DNA from: Herbaspirillum sp. DW155
Lineage (GTDB): Bacteria; Pseudomonadota; Gammaproteobacteria; Burkholderiales; Burkholderiaceae_D
Assembly (NCBI RefSeq): GCF_037076565.1
Contig: NZ_AP029028.1
Location: 1,054,001-1,118,000, forward strand
DNA length: 64,000 nt
Direction of reading: 5' to 3'
Numbering within the stretch: position 1 is the stretch's first letter; every line of letters starts with the position of its first letter. This document shows, in pieces, positions 25,660 through 34,932 of this stretch. The notes beneath the pieces are model-generated. The model saw only the letters and a program-made list of their open reading frames with translations, was not told the origin of the DNA and did no database searches. The position numbers and the translations under genes are program-made.

Positions 25660-26460
25660 CTATGGTTTTGGTGTCTGCCGCAGCCGCCGGAAATCGGCCG
25701 GCCGTTTTTCGAGGAAGGCGTGAATGCCCTCGGCCGCCTTGTCTTCGCCCTGCGAGAGCACCATGTGCTGCGCTTCCAGTTCCAGTTGTTCTTCCAGCGT
25801 GGCACCGTAGGCATGCTGGCACAGATGCTTGATGCGGGCCATGGCCTGGGCCGGTCCGTCGGCCAGCGAGGAGGCCAGCTGTACGGCCGCCTCCAGCGCC
25901 TGTCCCGCGTCGGCCAGCTGATTGACTGCGCCCAGGGCATGCAGGCGTTCGCCATTGAAGCGCTCGCCCGACAGGCACAGCTGGGTCAGCATCTGGCGCG
26001 ACAGGAATTGTGCGAGGAAGGCGGTCACGCCACCATCGGGCGTGAGCCCGACCTTGACGTAGGCCACCGAGAATTGCGCCTCGCGCGTGGTCACCAGCAG
26101 ATCGCAAGCCAGCGCCAGCGACAGCCCGGCGCCGGCCGCGCCACCTTCCACCGCAGCGATGACCGGCTTGCTGCAGCGGCCGATGTGGCGGATCAGGTCG
26201 TGCAAGCCTTCCAGTTTTGCCCGCCGTTGCTGGGGCGCCATGCTGCGGCGCTGGGCCAGCAGGCGCAGGTCGCCGCCCGAGCAGAAGAAGTTGTTGGCGC
26301 CGGTCAGCACGATGGCGGCCACCTCAGGATCGGCCTGGGCTGCATCCAGCGCGGCGCTCAGCGCCTCATACAGGTCGGCACTGAGCGCATTGCGGGTGGC
26401 CGGATCATGGTTGATGAGCACGCGCACCGCGCCGCGCTGCTCGCACAGCACGGTACTCAT
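25660..26460 (-). CDS. Enoyl-CoA hydratase/isomerase family protein
   Basis: The 266-residue crotonase-fold protein has the oxyanion-hole segments ANNFFCSGGDLR and AAGAGLSLALACDL. The region that supplies catalytic glutamates in classical hydratases reads GLTPDGGVTAF instead of LPEV.LGL.PG.GG; this form resembles the PaaG/isomerase-like branch. It may hydrate or shift the double bond of an unsaturated dicarboxyl-CoA. Its ATG overlaps the stop of the preceding acyl-CoA dehydrogenase (ATGA), so translation is coupled. Confidence 0.85.
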   Translation of the reverse strand: MSTVLCEQRGAVRVLINHDPATRNALSADLYEALSAALDAAQADPEVAAIVLTGANNFFCSGGDLRLLAQRRSMAPQQRRAKLEGLHDLIRHIGRCSKPVIAAVEGGAAGAGLSLALACDLLVTTREAQFSVAYVKVGLTPDGGVTAFLAQFLSRQMLTQLCLSGERFNGERLHALGAVNQLADAGQALEAAVQLASSLADGPAQAMARIKHLCQHAYGATLEEQLELEAQHMVLSQGEDKAAEGIHAFLEKRPADFRRLRQTPKP

Positions 26461-27602
26461 GCCACGGCTTCGCGCCCCAGCGCGATGTAGCGTTGCAGGT
26501 GGTGGTCTTCATCGCCGAGCTGATGGTCGATCATCACCAGTCGCTTGGCATAGTGCGACAACGGCAGTTCCCAGGTCATGCCGATGCCGCCATGCAGCTG
26601 GATCGATTCTTCGGCCACCAGCGTGCCGATGCGGCCGATGCTGAACTTGGCGGCCGACAGCGCGCGCTCGCGTGTGAGCCGGTCGGCGTCCAGCGCGGCG
26701 GCTGCGTTGATGACGGCCGAGCGTGCCTGTTCCACTTCCAGCAGCAGGTCGGCCATGCGGTGCTGCAGGGCCTGGAAGCTGCCGATGGGCAGGCCGAATT
26801 GCTTGCGCGTGCGCAGGTAATCGAGCGTGGCTTCCTTGGCCACTTCCATCGCGCCGAGTGCTTCGGCACACAGGGCCAGCACGCCGCGTCCGAGGATGCG
26901 TTCGAGCAGCGCCACGCCTTGGCCTGCGCTGCCCAGCAAAGCGTCGGCCGGCAGCAGCACATCCTGCAACAGCAGGTCGGCCACGCGGCCACCGTCGATG
27001 GTGTCGCTGCCTTGCAGTTGCAGGCCGGCCGTATCGGCCGGGATCAGGAAGAGCGAGATGCCGTCTGCATCATCGGTCTCACCGCTGCTGCGCGCCGAGA
27101 CCAGGAACAGTTGCGCCGATTCGCCGTGCACCACGACGGCTTTGCAACCCTGCAGACGCCAGCGGCCATCGGCCTCTTGCGTGGCGCGGGTGGTAACGTG
27201 CGTGTGCGCATAGTGGCTGTCTGCTTCCTCATGGGCCAGCGCGGCCAGCATCTGGCCGGCGATGATCTGCTCCAGCAGCGCTTTTTGCGCGGCTGTGCCG
27301 GCCGCTGCGATGGCCTCGCCCACGAGGATGGCGCTACCCAGCAGCGGCTCCAGCAGCAGGCCGCGGCCGATTTCTTCAAACACCACGGCGATGTCGAAAC
27401 CGCCACCGCCGTAGCCGCCGTCCTCTTCGCGGAAGAGGGCGCCGATCACGCCCATCCCGGCCAGCTGATTCCACATGTCGCGGCTCATGCCGGGCGATGT
27501 CTGCAGCAGTTGCTTGCGCGCCTCAAAACCATACTGTTCGGTAATGAGGCGACGCAGGCTGTCGGCCAGCATGCGCCGTTCTTCGGTGTGCTCGAAATTC
27601 AT
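26457..27602 (-). CDS. Acyl-CoA dehydrogenase, small-subunit type (PimD-like)
   Basis: ATG 27602 (MNFEHTEERRM) follows GAGGAAA and gives 381 residues. The acyl-CoA dehydrogenase fold is clear (MLADSLRRLI, GGYGGGGFDIAVVFEEIGRGL, RTRKQFGLPIGSFQALQHRMADL, QLHGGIGMTWE). The helix that carries the catalytic Glu in the partner reads LGRGVLALCAEALG here, without a Glu at that place. This fits the non-catalytic or complementary subunit of two-gene acyl-CoA dehydrogenases such as pimeloyl-CoA dehydrogenase PimC/PimD. The partner gene lies directly upstream, with the stop 11 bases before this start. Confidence 0.87.
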   Translation of the reverse strand: MNFEHTEERRMLADSLRRLITEQYGFEARKQLLQTSPGMSRDMWNQLAGMGVIGALFREEDGGYGGGGFDIAVVFEEIGRGLLLEPLLGSAILVGEAIAAAGTAAQKALLEQIIAGQMLAALAHEEADSHYAHTHVTTRATQEADGRWRLQGCKAVVVHGESAQLFLVSARSSGETDDADGISLFLIPADTAGLQLQGSDTIDGGRVADLLLQDVLLPADALLGSAGQGVALLERILGRGVLALCAEALGAMEVAKEATLDYLRTRKQFGLPIGSFQALQHRMADLLLEVEQARSAVINAAAALDADRLTRERALSAAKFSIGRIGTLVAEESIQLHGGIGMTWELPLSHYAKRLVMIDHQLGDEDHHLQRYIALGREAVA

Positions 27603-27612
27603 GGGCGTTTCC

Positions 27613-28809
27613 TCACAGGCCAAGGATCATCTTGGAGATGATGTTCTTCTGGATTTCATTGGAGCCGCCGAAGATCGACAGCTTGCGATTGTTGAAGTAA
27701 TGCGCGGCCGCCCCGGCTGCGGCTTCCGGGCCGAGGGTGTGTCCCTCATCGCCTTCGTCCTGTGCCTGCCATTGATAGGGGCGGGCATATGGCCCCATGG
27801 CGCGGCGGGTGAGGGAGGTGATTTCCTGGCGGATTTCGGTGCCGCGAATTTTGAGCATGGAGCTTTCCGCACCGGGCGCGCCGCCCCCGGCCACGGCCGA
27901 GATCACGCGCAGGTTGGTGGTCTTCATGTTCTCCAGATCGATTTCCACGCGGGCCATGCGGGCGGCAAACAAGGGGTCGTCGGCCAGCGGGCGGCCGTTG
28001 CGCCGCTGCGTGGCGGCGATCTTCTTCAGGCGTTGCAACGCGGCCACCGAGAAACCGATGCCGGCGATGTTGGTGCGCTCATAGGTCAGCAGGTACTTGG
28101 CGCAACTCCAGCCGCGATCTTCCTCGCCGACCAGATTTTGTACCGGCACGCGCACATCGGTGAAGAAGACCTCGTTGACCTCGTGTTCGCCATCGAGCGT
28201 GATGATGGGACGTATCTCGACGCCGGGCGTGTTCATGTCGATCAGCAGGAAGCTGATGCCTTCCTGCTTCTTGGCCTCGCGGTTGGTACGTACCAGACAG
28301 AAGATCATGTTGGCGTAGTGGCCCAGCGTGGTCCAGGTCTTCTGACCGTTGACGATGTAATGGTCGCCTTCGCGTACCGCATGCGTCTTCACGGCGGCCA
28401 GGTCGGAGCCCGCACCCGGCTCCGAGTAACCCTGGCACCACCAGTCTTCGCCATTGAGGATGCGCGGCAGCCAGTATCGCTTCTGCGCCTCGTTGCCGTA
28501 CTTGATCAGGACCGGGCCCAGCATGTTCACGCCGAAGGGGACCACGCGCGGGGCATGCGCCAGGCAGCATTCGTGTTCGAAGATGAAGCGCTCGATCACG
28601 CTCCAGCCGGTGCCGCCATATTCCTTGGGCCAGTGGTTGGCCAGCCAGCCGCGCTCGTTGAGGATGGCGTGCCACTGCGCCATCTCGTCGCGGCTCAGGT
28701 GCTTGCCGCTGGCCACCTTGTCCGACAAGGCCTTGGGCAGCTTCTCGGCGAGGAAGGCGCGTACGCTGTCGCGGAAGGCTTCTTCGGCCGGGGTGAAATT
28801 CAGATCCAT
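27613..28809 (-). CDS. Acyl-CoA dehydrogenase, large-subunit type (PimC-like)
   Basis: The 398-residue protein starts MDLNFTPAEEAFRDSVRAFL, a typical start for pimeloyl-CoA dehydrogenase large subunits and related two-subunit enzymes. It has WWCQGYSEPGAGSDLAAVKT, NGQKTWTTLGHYANMIFCLVRT and a candidate catalytic Glu244 in LTYERTNIAG. The C-terminus ends FGGSNEIQKNIISKMILGL. The enzyme introduces the first double bond in an acyl- or dicarboxyl-CoA, giving electrons to ETF. With the small subunit it probably forms a heterotetramer. It follows the thiolase gene by 39 bp. Confidence 0.9.
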   Translation of the reverse strand: MDLNFTPAEEAFRDSVRAFLAEKLPKALSDKVASGKHLSRDEMAQWHAILNERGWLANHWPKEYGGTGWSVIERFIFEHECCLAHAPRVVPFGVNMLGPVLIKYGNEAQKRYWLPRILNGEDWWCQGYSEPGAGSDLAAVKTHAVREGDHYIVNGQKTWTTLGHYANMIFCLVRTNREAKKQEGISFLLIDMNTPGVEIRPIITLDGEHEVNEVFFTDVRVPVQNLVGEEDRGWSCAKYLLTYERTNIAGIGFSVAALQRLKKIAATQRRNGRPLADDPLFAARMARVEIDLENMKTTNLRVISAVAGGGAPGAESSMLKIRGTEIRQEITSLTRRAMGPYARPYQWQAQDEGDEGHTLGPEAAAGAAAHYFNNRKLSIFGGSNEIQKNIISKMILGL

Positions 28810-28848
28810 TGCAGTCTCCTTGAGGATGCGGTGAGGCGTGGTGTTGCT

Positions 28849-30042
28849 TCAATAGATTTCAAACAGGCCGGCCGCACCCATGCCGCCAGCGATGCACATG
28901 GTGACCACGGCATAGCGCACGCCGCGCCGCTTGCCTTCGATCAGCACGTGTCCGGCCAGGCGCGCACCGGTCATGCCGAAGGGATGGCCGATGGCGATGG
29001 CGCCGCCGTTGACGTTGAGCCGTTCATCGGGAATGCCCAGGCGGCGCTGGCAGTACAGGGCTTGCGAAGCGAAGGCTTCGTTGAGTTCCCACAGGCCGAT
29101 GTCTTCTACGCGCAGGCCGTGACGTTGCAGCAGGCGCGGCACCGCAAAGACCGGGCCGATACCCATTTCATCGGGCTCGCAGCCGGCCACGGCCAGTCCG
29201 CGGAAAGCGCCCAGTACCGGCAATCCCGCACGTTCTGCTGCGCGCGCTTCCATCATCACGCAGGCCGATGCGCCATCGGAGAGCTGCGAGGAATTGCCGG
29301 CCGTGATGAACTTGTCGGCGCCCATCACCGGAGCCAGTTTGGCCAGCGCCTCGTAAGTGGTGCCGGGCCGGTTGCAGTTGTCGGCATCCACCGTCACTTC
29401 GCGCAGGCTGGTCTGGCCGCTGGCCTTGTCGGTGACTTGCATGGTGGTGGTGCAGGCGATGATCTCGTCGCGGTAGCGTCCTGCTTCCTGTGCCTCGGCG
29501 GTCTTGCGCTGGCTGGCTTCGGAGAAGCGGTCCTGGTCTTCGCGCGAGATACCGTAGCGCGCGGCCACGATGTCGGCGGTCTCGATCATGGGCAGGTAAA
29601 GCTCGGGCTTGTGCCCGACGATCCACGGGTCCATGCCGCTGTCACCGCTGTCGGTGGCGCTGCGGCTGCGGATCTGCGAGATGCTTTCCACCCCGCCTGC
29701 GATCATCGCATCGGCGCCATCGACCACGATGCGCCCGGCTGCCATCGCAATGGCTTGCAGGCCCGAGGCACAGAAACGATTGACGGTGGTGCCGGCGATG
29801 CTGATAGGCAGCCCCGCGCGCACGATGGCCTGGCGCGCGATGTTGCGGCCGGTCGTGCCTTCCGGATAACCGCAGCCGAGGATGGCATCCTCGATTTGGC
29901 CCGGATCGATGCGCGCACGCTCGACCGCAGCGCGCACGGCGAAGGCGGCCAGGGTCGGGCCGGGCGTGACGTTGAATTCGCCGCGATGGGCCTTGGTCAA
30001 GGGGGTACGCGCAGTGGATACGATGACGGCTTCCCGCATCAT
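28849..30042 (-). CDS. Acetyl-CoA C-acyltransferase (beta-ketothiolase, PimB-like)
   Basis: The 397-residue thiolase has the nucleophile Cys91 in [10 protein letters not shown], the [19 protein letters not shown] block with the active-site His, and the second cysteine in [11 protein letters not shown]. It cleaves 3-ketoacyl-CoA with CoA to release acetyl-CoA, the last step of each beta-oxidation turn. Two adjacent ATG codons are possible starts; GGGAG lies upstream. It sits between the bifunctional FadB-like gene and the acyl-CoA dehydrogenases in one operon. Confidence 0.93.
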   Translation of the reverse strand: MMREAVIVSTARTPLTKAHRGEFNVTPGPTLAAFAVRAAVERARIDPGQIEDAILGCGYPEGTTGRNIARQAIVRAGLPISIAGTTVNRFCASGLQAIAMAAGRIVVDGADAMIAGGVESISQIRSRSATDSGDSGMDPWIVGHKPELYLPMIETADIVAARYGISREDQDRFSEASQRKTAEAQEAGRYRDEIIACTTTMQVTDKASGQTSLREVTVDADNCNRPGTTYEALAKLAPVMGADKFITAGNSSQLSDGASACVMMEARAAERAGLPVLGAFRGLAVAGCEPDEMGIGPVFAVPRLLQRHGLRVEDIGLWELNEAFASQALYCQRRLGIPDERLNVNGGAIAIGHPFGMTGARLAGHVLIEGKRRGVRYAVVTMCIAGGMGAAGLFEIY

Positions 30043-30116
30043 GGAATTCTCCCGAAATGGTGTGTCAAGGCGGAGACCGGCGCTGAGCGCGGCCCCCGGC
30101 GATGCAGGGCTGGTGC

Positions 30117-32258
30117 TCAGCCGGCCTGGTTCAGCGAATCAAAATTGGCGCCGCGTTCGACCAGCTCCACCAGCAGCGGCGAGGGTGTCCAGAACAGCGG
30201 GTCTTCTGCAGCAAAGGCGCGGATGTCGGCCAGCACATTGGGCAGGCCGATCATGTCGGCGTATTTCATCGGACCACCGCGATGACGCGGGAAACCGTAG
30301 CCGTAGAGGAAGGTGACATCCACATCCAGCGGACGCAGCGCAATGCGCTGGTGCACCACGTTGGCTCCCTCGTTGATCATGGCCGCCAGGTAGCGGCGCT
30401 GGATATCTTCCTGGCTGAAGTGGCGCGGGGTGATGCCGGCGCGTGCGCGTTCCTCGTCGATGAGCGCCAGCACTTCCGGGTCGGGCGTGCCGTTGCGTGC
30501 ACCCTCGGCATAGCGATAGAAACCGCGTCCGCTCTTCTGGCCGAACCAGCCGCGCTCGCACAGGCGGTCGGCGATGTGCACGTAGCGCGCACGCGGATCG
30601 CGCGTGGCGGCGCGGCGCTTGCGGGTGGCCCAGCCGATGTCGCCACCGGCCAGGTCCACCACCTGATACGGTCCCATGGCAAAACCGAAGTCGCGCACGG
30701 CCGCATCGATCTCATAGGGCGAGGCGCCATCCTCCATCAGGGCATCGGCGGCCTGACGATATACCGCCAGGATGCGATTGCCGATGAAACCATCGCATAC
30801 CCCCGCGCGCACCGGTACCTTGCGCAGGCGTTTGGCCAGTTCGAAAGCGGTCGCCACCACATCGCCTGCGACCTGGCGCGGCACCACGATTTCCAGCAGC
30901 TTCATCACATTGGCCGGTGAGAAGAAATGCAGGCCGATCACATCCGCAGGCCGCGAGATGCTGGCGGCAATCGCATCGATATCGAGGTAGGAGGTGTTGG
31001 TCGCCAGCACCGCGCCGGGTTTGCAGACGCGATCCAGTTCGGCGAAGACGGCCTGCTTGACAGTCAGATCCTCGAAGACGGCTTCGATCACCACATCCGC
31101 ATCGGACAAGTCTTCATAACGGGTGCTGCCCTGCAGTCGTGCCAGCACGGCATCGCGGGCCTCTGCTGTAAGGCGGCCCTTGACCACCTGGGCGTCATAG
31201 ATTTTTTCGACATGGCCGCGTCCGCGTGCGAGGGCTTGGTCGTCGCGTTCGATCATGGTCACCGGCAAACCGGCATCGAGCACCGCCACGGCGATGCCCG
31301 CACCCATGGTGCCGCCACCGACCACGCCGATGCGTTCGATGCGACGTGGCTGGGCGTTGCGGGTCTCGGGGGCTTTCTGCACTTCGCGTTCGGCGAAGAA
31401 GGCGTGGATCAGGCCGGCGCGCTGCGGGCTGTCCAGGCATTGCAGGAAGAACCGGCGCTCCAGTGCGAGTCCTTCGTCGAAGGGCAGGGTGGTGGCGGCT
31501 TCCACCGCATCGATGATCTTGTGCGGGGAGAACAGGCCGCGTGATTTCTTGCCGGCCTCGGTACGCGCCGCTGCAATGGCAGCCTGCGTGGCGGCCGTGT
31601 CGGAGAGGGCGCTGCCTTCGCGGCTGCGGCGTACCGGCAGGCCCATCTCCACCAGCGCCTGCAATTCACGCAGGCCGGCCGCGCGCGCCTGTTCGGCGCT
31701 GTCGCCTTCGGCCAGGCGGTCCACCAGGCCCAGGGCCAGGGCTTCTTTCCCACTCAGGTGGCGGCCGCTCAGCATCATGTCCAGCGCTGCCTGGGCACCG
31801 ATGAGGCGCGGCGTACGCTGCGTGCCACCGGCACCGGGCAGCAGTCCCAGCTGTACTTCCGGCAGGCCCAGGCGGGCGTTGCCGAGCACCAGCCGGTAAT
31901 GCGCTGCCAGCGCCACTTCCAGACCACCCCCCAGCGCGGCGCCGTGGATGGCGGCCAGCACGGGCTTGTTGCAGGCTTCGATGCGATTGCACAGGTCGGT
32001 CAGCAGCGGCGCTTGCGGCGGCTTGCCGAATTCGCGGATGTCGGCCCCGCCGATGAAGTTGCGGCCGGCGCCGGTGATCAGGATGGCGGCCACGTTGGCA
32101 TCGGCCTCGCCTTCCTCGATGGCGGCCATCAGGCCCCGGCGCACGGCCACGCCCAGGGCGTTCACCGGTGGGTTGGCAATGGTCACGACCAGCATGGCGC
32201 CCTCGCGCGCCAGATGGACGGGGGCCGACTCGGCCGGCGCCGGTGCTTGGGTGGACAT
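30117..32258 (-). CDS. Bifunctional enoyl-CoA hydratase/3-hydroxyacyl-CoA dehydrogenase (FadB/PimF-like)
   Basis: ATG 32258 ([10 protein letters not shown]) behind AGGAG gives 713 residues. The N-terminal crotonase domain (about 15-200) has both catalytic glutamates, Glu114 in GGGLEVAL and Glu134 in [14 protein letters not shown]. The C-terminal dehydrogenase has the NAD motif [11 protein letters not shown] (311-321) and [13 protein letters not shown]. It hydrates the enoyl-CoA and oxidises the product with NAD. Monofunctional hydratase and acyl-CoA dehydrogenases downstream complete the cycle. It is the first gene of the minus-strand operon, directly behind an IclR-type operator. Confidence 0.93.
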   Translation of the reverse strand: MSTQAPAPAESAPVHLAREGAMLVVTIANPPVNALGVAVRRGLMAAIEEGEADANVAAILITGAGRNFIGGADIREFGKPPQAPLLTDLCNRIEACNKPVLAAIHGAALGGGLEVALAAHYRLVLGNARLGLPEVQLGLLPGAGGTQRTPRLIGAQAALDMMLSGRHLSGKEALALGLVDRLAEGDSAEQARAAGLRELQALVEMGLPVRRSREGSALSDTAATQAAIAAARTEAGKKSRGLFSPHKIIDAVEAATTLPFDEGLALERRFFLQCLDSPQRAGLIHAFFAEREVQKAPETRNAQPRRIERIGVVGGGTMGAGIAVAVLDAGLPVTMIERDDQALARGRGHVEKIYDAQVVKGRLTAEARDAVLARLQGSTRYEDLSDADVVIEAVFEDLTVKQAVFAELDRVCKPGAVLATNTSYLDIDAIAASISRPADVIGLHFFSPANVMKLLEIVVPRQVAGDVVATAFELAKRLRKVPVRAGVCDGFIGNRILAVYRQAADALMEDGASPYEIDAAVRDFGFAMGPYQVVDLAGGDIGWATRKRRAATRDPRARYVHIADRLCERGWFGQKSGRGFYRYAEGARNGTPDPEVLALIDEERARAGITPRHFSQEDIQRRYLAAMINEGANVVHQRIALRPLDVDVTFLYGYGFPRHRGGPMKYADMIGLPNVLADIRAFAAEDPLFWTPSPLLVELVERGANFDSLNQAG

Positions 32259-32289
32259 CAGAGGTCTCCTGTTGTGGTTGTTCCGCAGA

Positions 32290-32306
32290 GCGAAATTATG
32301 GTTCGC
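32290..32306. promoter_or_regulatory. IclR-type operator 1, over the beta-oxidation operon promoter
   Basis: GCGAA-ATTATGG-TTCGC is a perfect 5-bp inverted repeat with a 7-bp spacer. Flanks shared with operator 2 extend the match to GCAGAGCG on the left and CAAAT on the right. On the minus strand the spacer supplies a -10-like CATAAT, so a bound repressor would block the promoter of the bifunctional gene, 32 bp downstream. Confidence 0.7.
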
Positions 32307-32504
32307 AAATGACTTTTGTCGGCAACGATACCGCATTTGCGTCGGATGTGTAAACCGTGCATACCGCAGCGGCCCGATCTGCACAATTGTCAGCAAGGGT
32401 CAGATGGGACGGGCGTTTGCGGCCGACTGGCCAGATCGCCTTATGCGCCAGGGGGCGCTACGGGCGGTTTCAAAAAGCGATATTCGGGGAAGGTGTTTTG
32501 CAGA

Positions 32505-32521
32505 GCGGAATACACGTTCGC
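32505..32521. promoter_or_regulatory. IclR-type operator 2, upstream of the regulator promoter
   Basis: GCGGA-ATACACG-TTCGC repeats operator 1 with one half-site mismatch, in the same orientation and with the same flanks. It ends six bases before the -35 of the iclR promoter, an upstream position that would suit autoregulation. Confidence 0.68.
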
Positions 32522-32527
32522 AAATAA

Positions 32528-32556
32528 TTGACACTGCGAATTCAGGTGTGTACATT
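32528..32556 (+). promoter_or_regulatory. Sigma-70 promoter of the IclR-type regulator
   Basis: TTGACA (32528-32533) and TACATT (32551-32556) are separated by exactly 17 bp, close to the sigma-70 consensus. It lies about 60 bp upstream of the regulator ATG at 32619. Confidence 0.7.
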
Positions 32557-32618
32557 CCACAGCCAATGAGGGGCGACGTGACCATGCGGCACGGCCCGGC
32601 CACGCGGAGATGAGACGG

Positions 32619-33419
32619 ATGGATGAGATTGTGTCGTTCAAGGGTGAGGAGGAGAGCCACGACCGGCAGTTCGTCAATGCCCTGGCGCGCGGACTGGAGA
32701 TCCTGCGGTGCTTCCGCCCCGGCGAGATCTATCTCACCAATACCGAACTGGCCAGGCGCACCGGCCTGCCCAAGCCGACCATCTCGCGTCTCACGCATAC
32801 CCTGACCCGGCTGGGCTATCTCGAATATTCCGAAGACCAGGGCCGCTACCAGCTCGGCTCGGGCGTGCTGGCACTGGGCTATTCGTTGCTCTCGGGCATG
32901 GACGTGCGCAAGCTGGCGCGTCCTGCGATGCAGGAGCTGGCCGACTATTCGCAATGCAATGTGGCGCTGGGCATCCGCGATCGCCTCAGCATGGTCTACA
33001 TCGAGGCCGCGCGCGGCCAGTCGGCCGTGACCTTGCGGCGCGATGTGGGTTCGCGCATCCCGCTGGCCACCACGTCGATGGGCCGCGCGCTCTTGTGCGC
33101 ATTGCCACAGAACGAACGCGATTTCCTGATGGACCACATCCGCCTGCGCAACGAAGAGCAATGGCCCAAGGTCAAGGCCGGTATCGAACAGGCCTTCAAG
33201 GATTACCAGGATCATGGTTTCTGCATTTCGGTCGGTGAATGGGAAAAGACCATCAGCGCCGTCGGTGTGCCCATGATCGATGCCAACGAAGAAAAGATCA
33301 TGGCCTTCAACTGTGGCGGCCCGGCCTTCATGCTGACGCGCGAGATGCTGATGGAAGACCTCGGCCCGCGTCTGGTGAACGTCGTGCGCACGGTGGAAGC
33401 CAGCATGGGCCGCCGCTGA
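32619..33419 (+). CDS. IclR-family transcriptional regulator
   Basis: The 266-residue protein is started at ATG 32619 (MDEIVSFKGEE) because GGAG lies nine bases before it; an ATG three codons earlier is too close to that site. The IclR winged helix-turn-helix covers about 15-80 (FVNALARGLEILRCF, NTELARRTGLPKPTISRLTHTLTRLGYL). The effector-binding domain follows (IPLATTSMGRALLCALP). It is divergent from the beta-oxidation operon and followed by a Liv-type importer. Control of both by a dicarboxylate or aromatic-derived acid is likely but unproven. Confidence 0.9.
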   Translation: MDEIVSFKGEEESHDRQFVNALARGLEILRCFRPGEIYLTNTELARRTGLPKPTISRLTHTLTRLGYLEYSEDQGRYQLGSGVLALGYSLLSGMDVRKLARPAMQELADYSQCNVALGIRDRLSMVYIEAARGQSAVTLRRDVGSRIPLATTSMGRALLCALPQNERDFLMDHIRLRNEEQWPKVKAGIEQAFKDYQDHGFCISVGEWEKTISAVGVPMIDANEEKIMAFNCGGPAFMLTREMLMEDLGPRLVNVVRTVEASMGRR

Positions 33420-33427
33420 GCGGCCAT

Positions 33428-33457
33428 CAGCAAGAACCAGCAAGAACCAGCAAGAAC
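33428..33457 (+). repeat. Three perfect tandem copies of a 10-bp unit
   Basis: CAGCAAGAAC occurs three times head to tail (33428-33437, 33438-33447, 33448-33457), followed by a degenerate continuation (aagtaacaac). It starts nine bases after the IclR-type gene stop. A slippage-prone spacer is the simplest reading. Confidence 0.8.
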
Positions 33458-33712
33458 AAGTAACAACCAGTACGGAGACAGAAAACCGGCAGTGCAGGCA
33501 TGACCGGTTTCAGTAGCAGCGCAGTACCGCAAGTCCATCAAAACAAGACAGAAGAAGATCAGGCCGTGCGGATCATGCCGATCCGTTTCAGCAATGGGGA
33601 TGTTGCGCCTCGGGCGCGCAGGCTATGCCACCTCCATCGCTGAACCGGAGCGCGTCCGCACAGGCGGGCAGGACATCACATCAACATCATCCAGATGAAA
33701 GAGGTGGAGACA

Positions 33713-34897
33713 ATGACGAACAAGTACCAAGGTCTGCGGCGGCTGGCCCTGCTGGCCACGATGACCACGGCGCTGGCCGCCGGCATGAGCAGCGCGGCTG
33801 CCGATGAACTCAAGGTCGGCGTGGAAATCCCGCTGACCGGGAGCCTCGCGCGGGTCGGCTCGGGCATGCAGGAGGGCATCAACGTGGCGGCCGACGTCTT
33901 CAACAAGACCAATGGCAAGCACAAGATCAAGCTGGTCACCATCGATGACGAATCGGCCCCGGCCAAGGCCATTGCCGCCGTCGAGAAACTGGCCGGGGAG
34001 GGCGTGCTGGCCATCACCGGCGGCTACGGTTCCAACAACATCGCCCCGGCCGCCGATGCGGCCGGCAAGGCTGGCCTGGTCTACGTGACCTCGGGCGGGG
34101 TGGATGACAATCTGGTGGGCAGCGGCCGCAAGAACTTCTTCCGCATCAACAACGTGGCCGGTTATCAGAAGGCCATGGTGGGCCTGCTGGAAGACATGAA
34201 TGCGCGCTCGGTGGCCATCGTCTATTCCACCAAGGAAGCCACCGCCGCGCTGGCCAAAGACCTGGAAAAAGCCTGGGGTGCCAAGGGACTGAAGGTGAGT
34301 TCGCACGCCTTCGATCCGGCCATCAGCGACTTCAAGCCCATCATCAACAAGATCAAGCTGCAGGACAAGCCGGAAGTCATCGCCATGATCGGCTACGAGA
34401 ACGACTACGTGGGCATCCTGCGCGCCGCACGGGTGTTGAAGCCAGCGGTCAAGGCGATGGTGGGCGTGTGGTCGCTGGCCACGCCCAAGATGGCGCAGGA
34501 CTTCCCGGACCTGGTGCCCAATGTGTATGGCACGGCGCTGCTGCCGTTCCCGGCGCAGTTCACCACGGCCGATGGCAAGCTCTTCGAAGAGACCTACCGC
34601 CGTCTCTACAAGAAAGACCCGGACTACCTGGGCCAGTTCGGCTACGTGCAATCGATGCTGCTGTTTGAAGCCATCGCCCGCGCCGCCGACAAGGGGACGC
34701 TCAAGAAAGACGGCGTGGCCGAGGAAATGCGCAAGACCGACCGCGACACCCTGATCGGCCGCGTGCAGTTCGGTGCCAATGGCGACAACCTGAACTTCAC
34801 CCACCATATGGGTCAGCATCAGGGCGACAAGGTGGCCATCGTCTGGCCCAAGGCGGCCGCCACCAACAAGATGAACTATCCGGCAGTACCCTGGTAA
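33713..34897 (+). CDS. Branched-chain-type ABC transporter substrate-binding protein (LivK family)
   Basis: ATG 33713 follows GGAG and gives 394 residues. A Sec signal peptide occupies about 1-31 (RRLALLATMTTALAAGMSSAAADE). The mature protein is a type I periplasmic binding protein (LKVGVEIPLTGSLARVGSGMQEGI; ITGGYGSNNIAPAADAAGKAGLVYVTSGG). Such proteins bind branched-chain amino acids, but close families bind aromatic acids, amides or dicarboxylates. Placement after an IclR gene and opposite a beta-oxidation operon suggests an organic acid. The permeases and ATPases follow at once. Confidence 0.92.
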   Translation: MTNKYQGLRRLALLATMTTALAAGMSSAAADELKVGVEIPLTGSLARVGSGMQEGINVAADVFNKTNGKHKIKLVTIDDESAPAKAIAAVEKLAGEGVLAITGGYGSNNIAPAADAAGKAGLVYVTSGGVDDNLVGSGRKNFFRINNVAGYQKAMVGLLEDMNARSVAIVYSTKEATAALAKDLEKAWGAKGLKVSSHAFDPAISDFKPIINKIKLQDKPEVIAMIGYENDYVGILRAARVLKPAVKAMVGVWSLATPKMAQDFPDLVPNVYGTALLPFPAQFTTADGKLFEETYRRLYKKDPDYLGQFGYVQSMLLFEAIARAADKGTLKKDGVAEEMRKTDRDTLIGRVQFGANGDNLNFTHHMGQHQGDKVAIVWPKAAATNKMNYPAVPW

Positions 34898-34932
34898 CGC
34901 CCGGCCGGCGCCCACTCCAACGGAATGCAGAC

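Larger units (their letters stand above)
32259..32618. other. Divergent control region between beta-oxidation operon and iclR-type gene
   Basis: This 360-bp gap holds two copies of an inverted repeat (32290-32306 and 32505-32521) and a sigma-70 promoter for the plus-strand regulator (32528-32556). The middle (about 32400-32500) contains only short out-of-family frames. Confidence 0.7.

Noticed and set aside
27475..30285. Plus-strand open frame of 936 codons
   Set aside because: It runs opposite two acyl-CoA dehydrogenase and thiolase genes with intact catalytic motifs; the composition is typical of antisense in GC-rich DNA.
33428..33457. CRISPR-like array
   Set aside because: The unit is 10 bp, with no spacers and no cas genes nearby.
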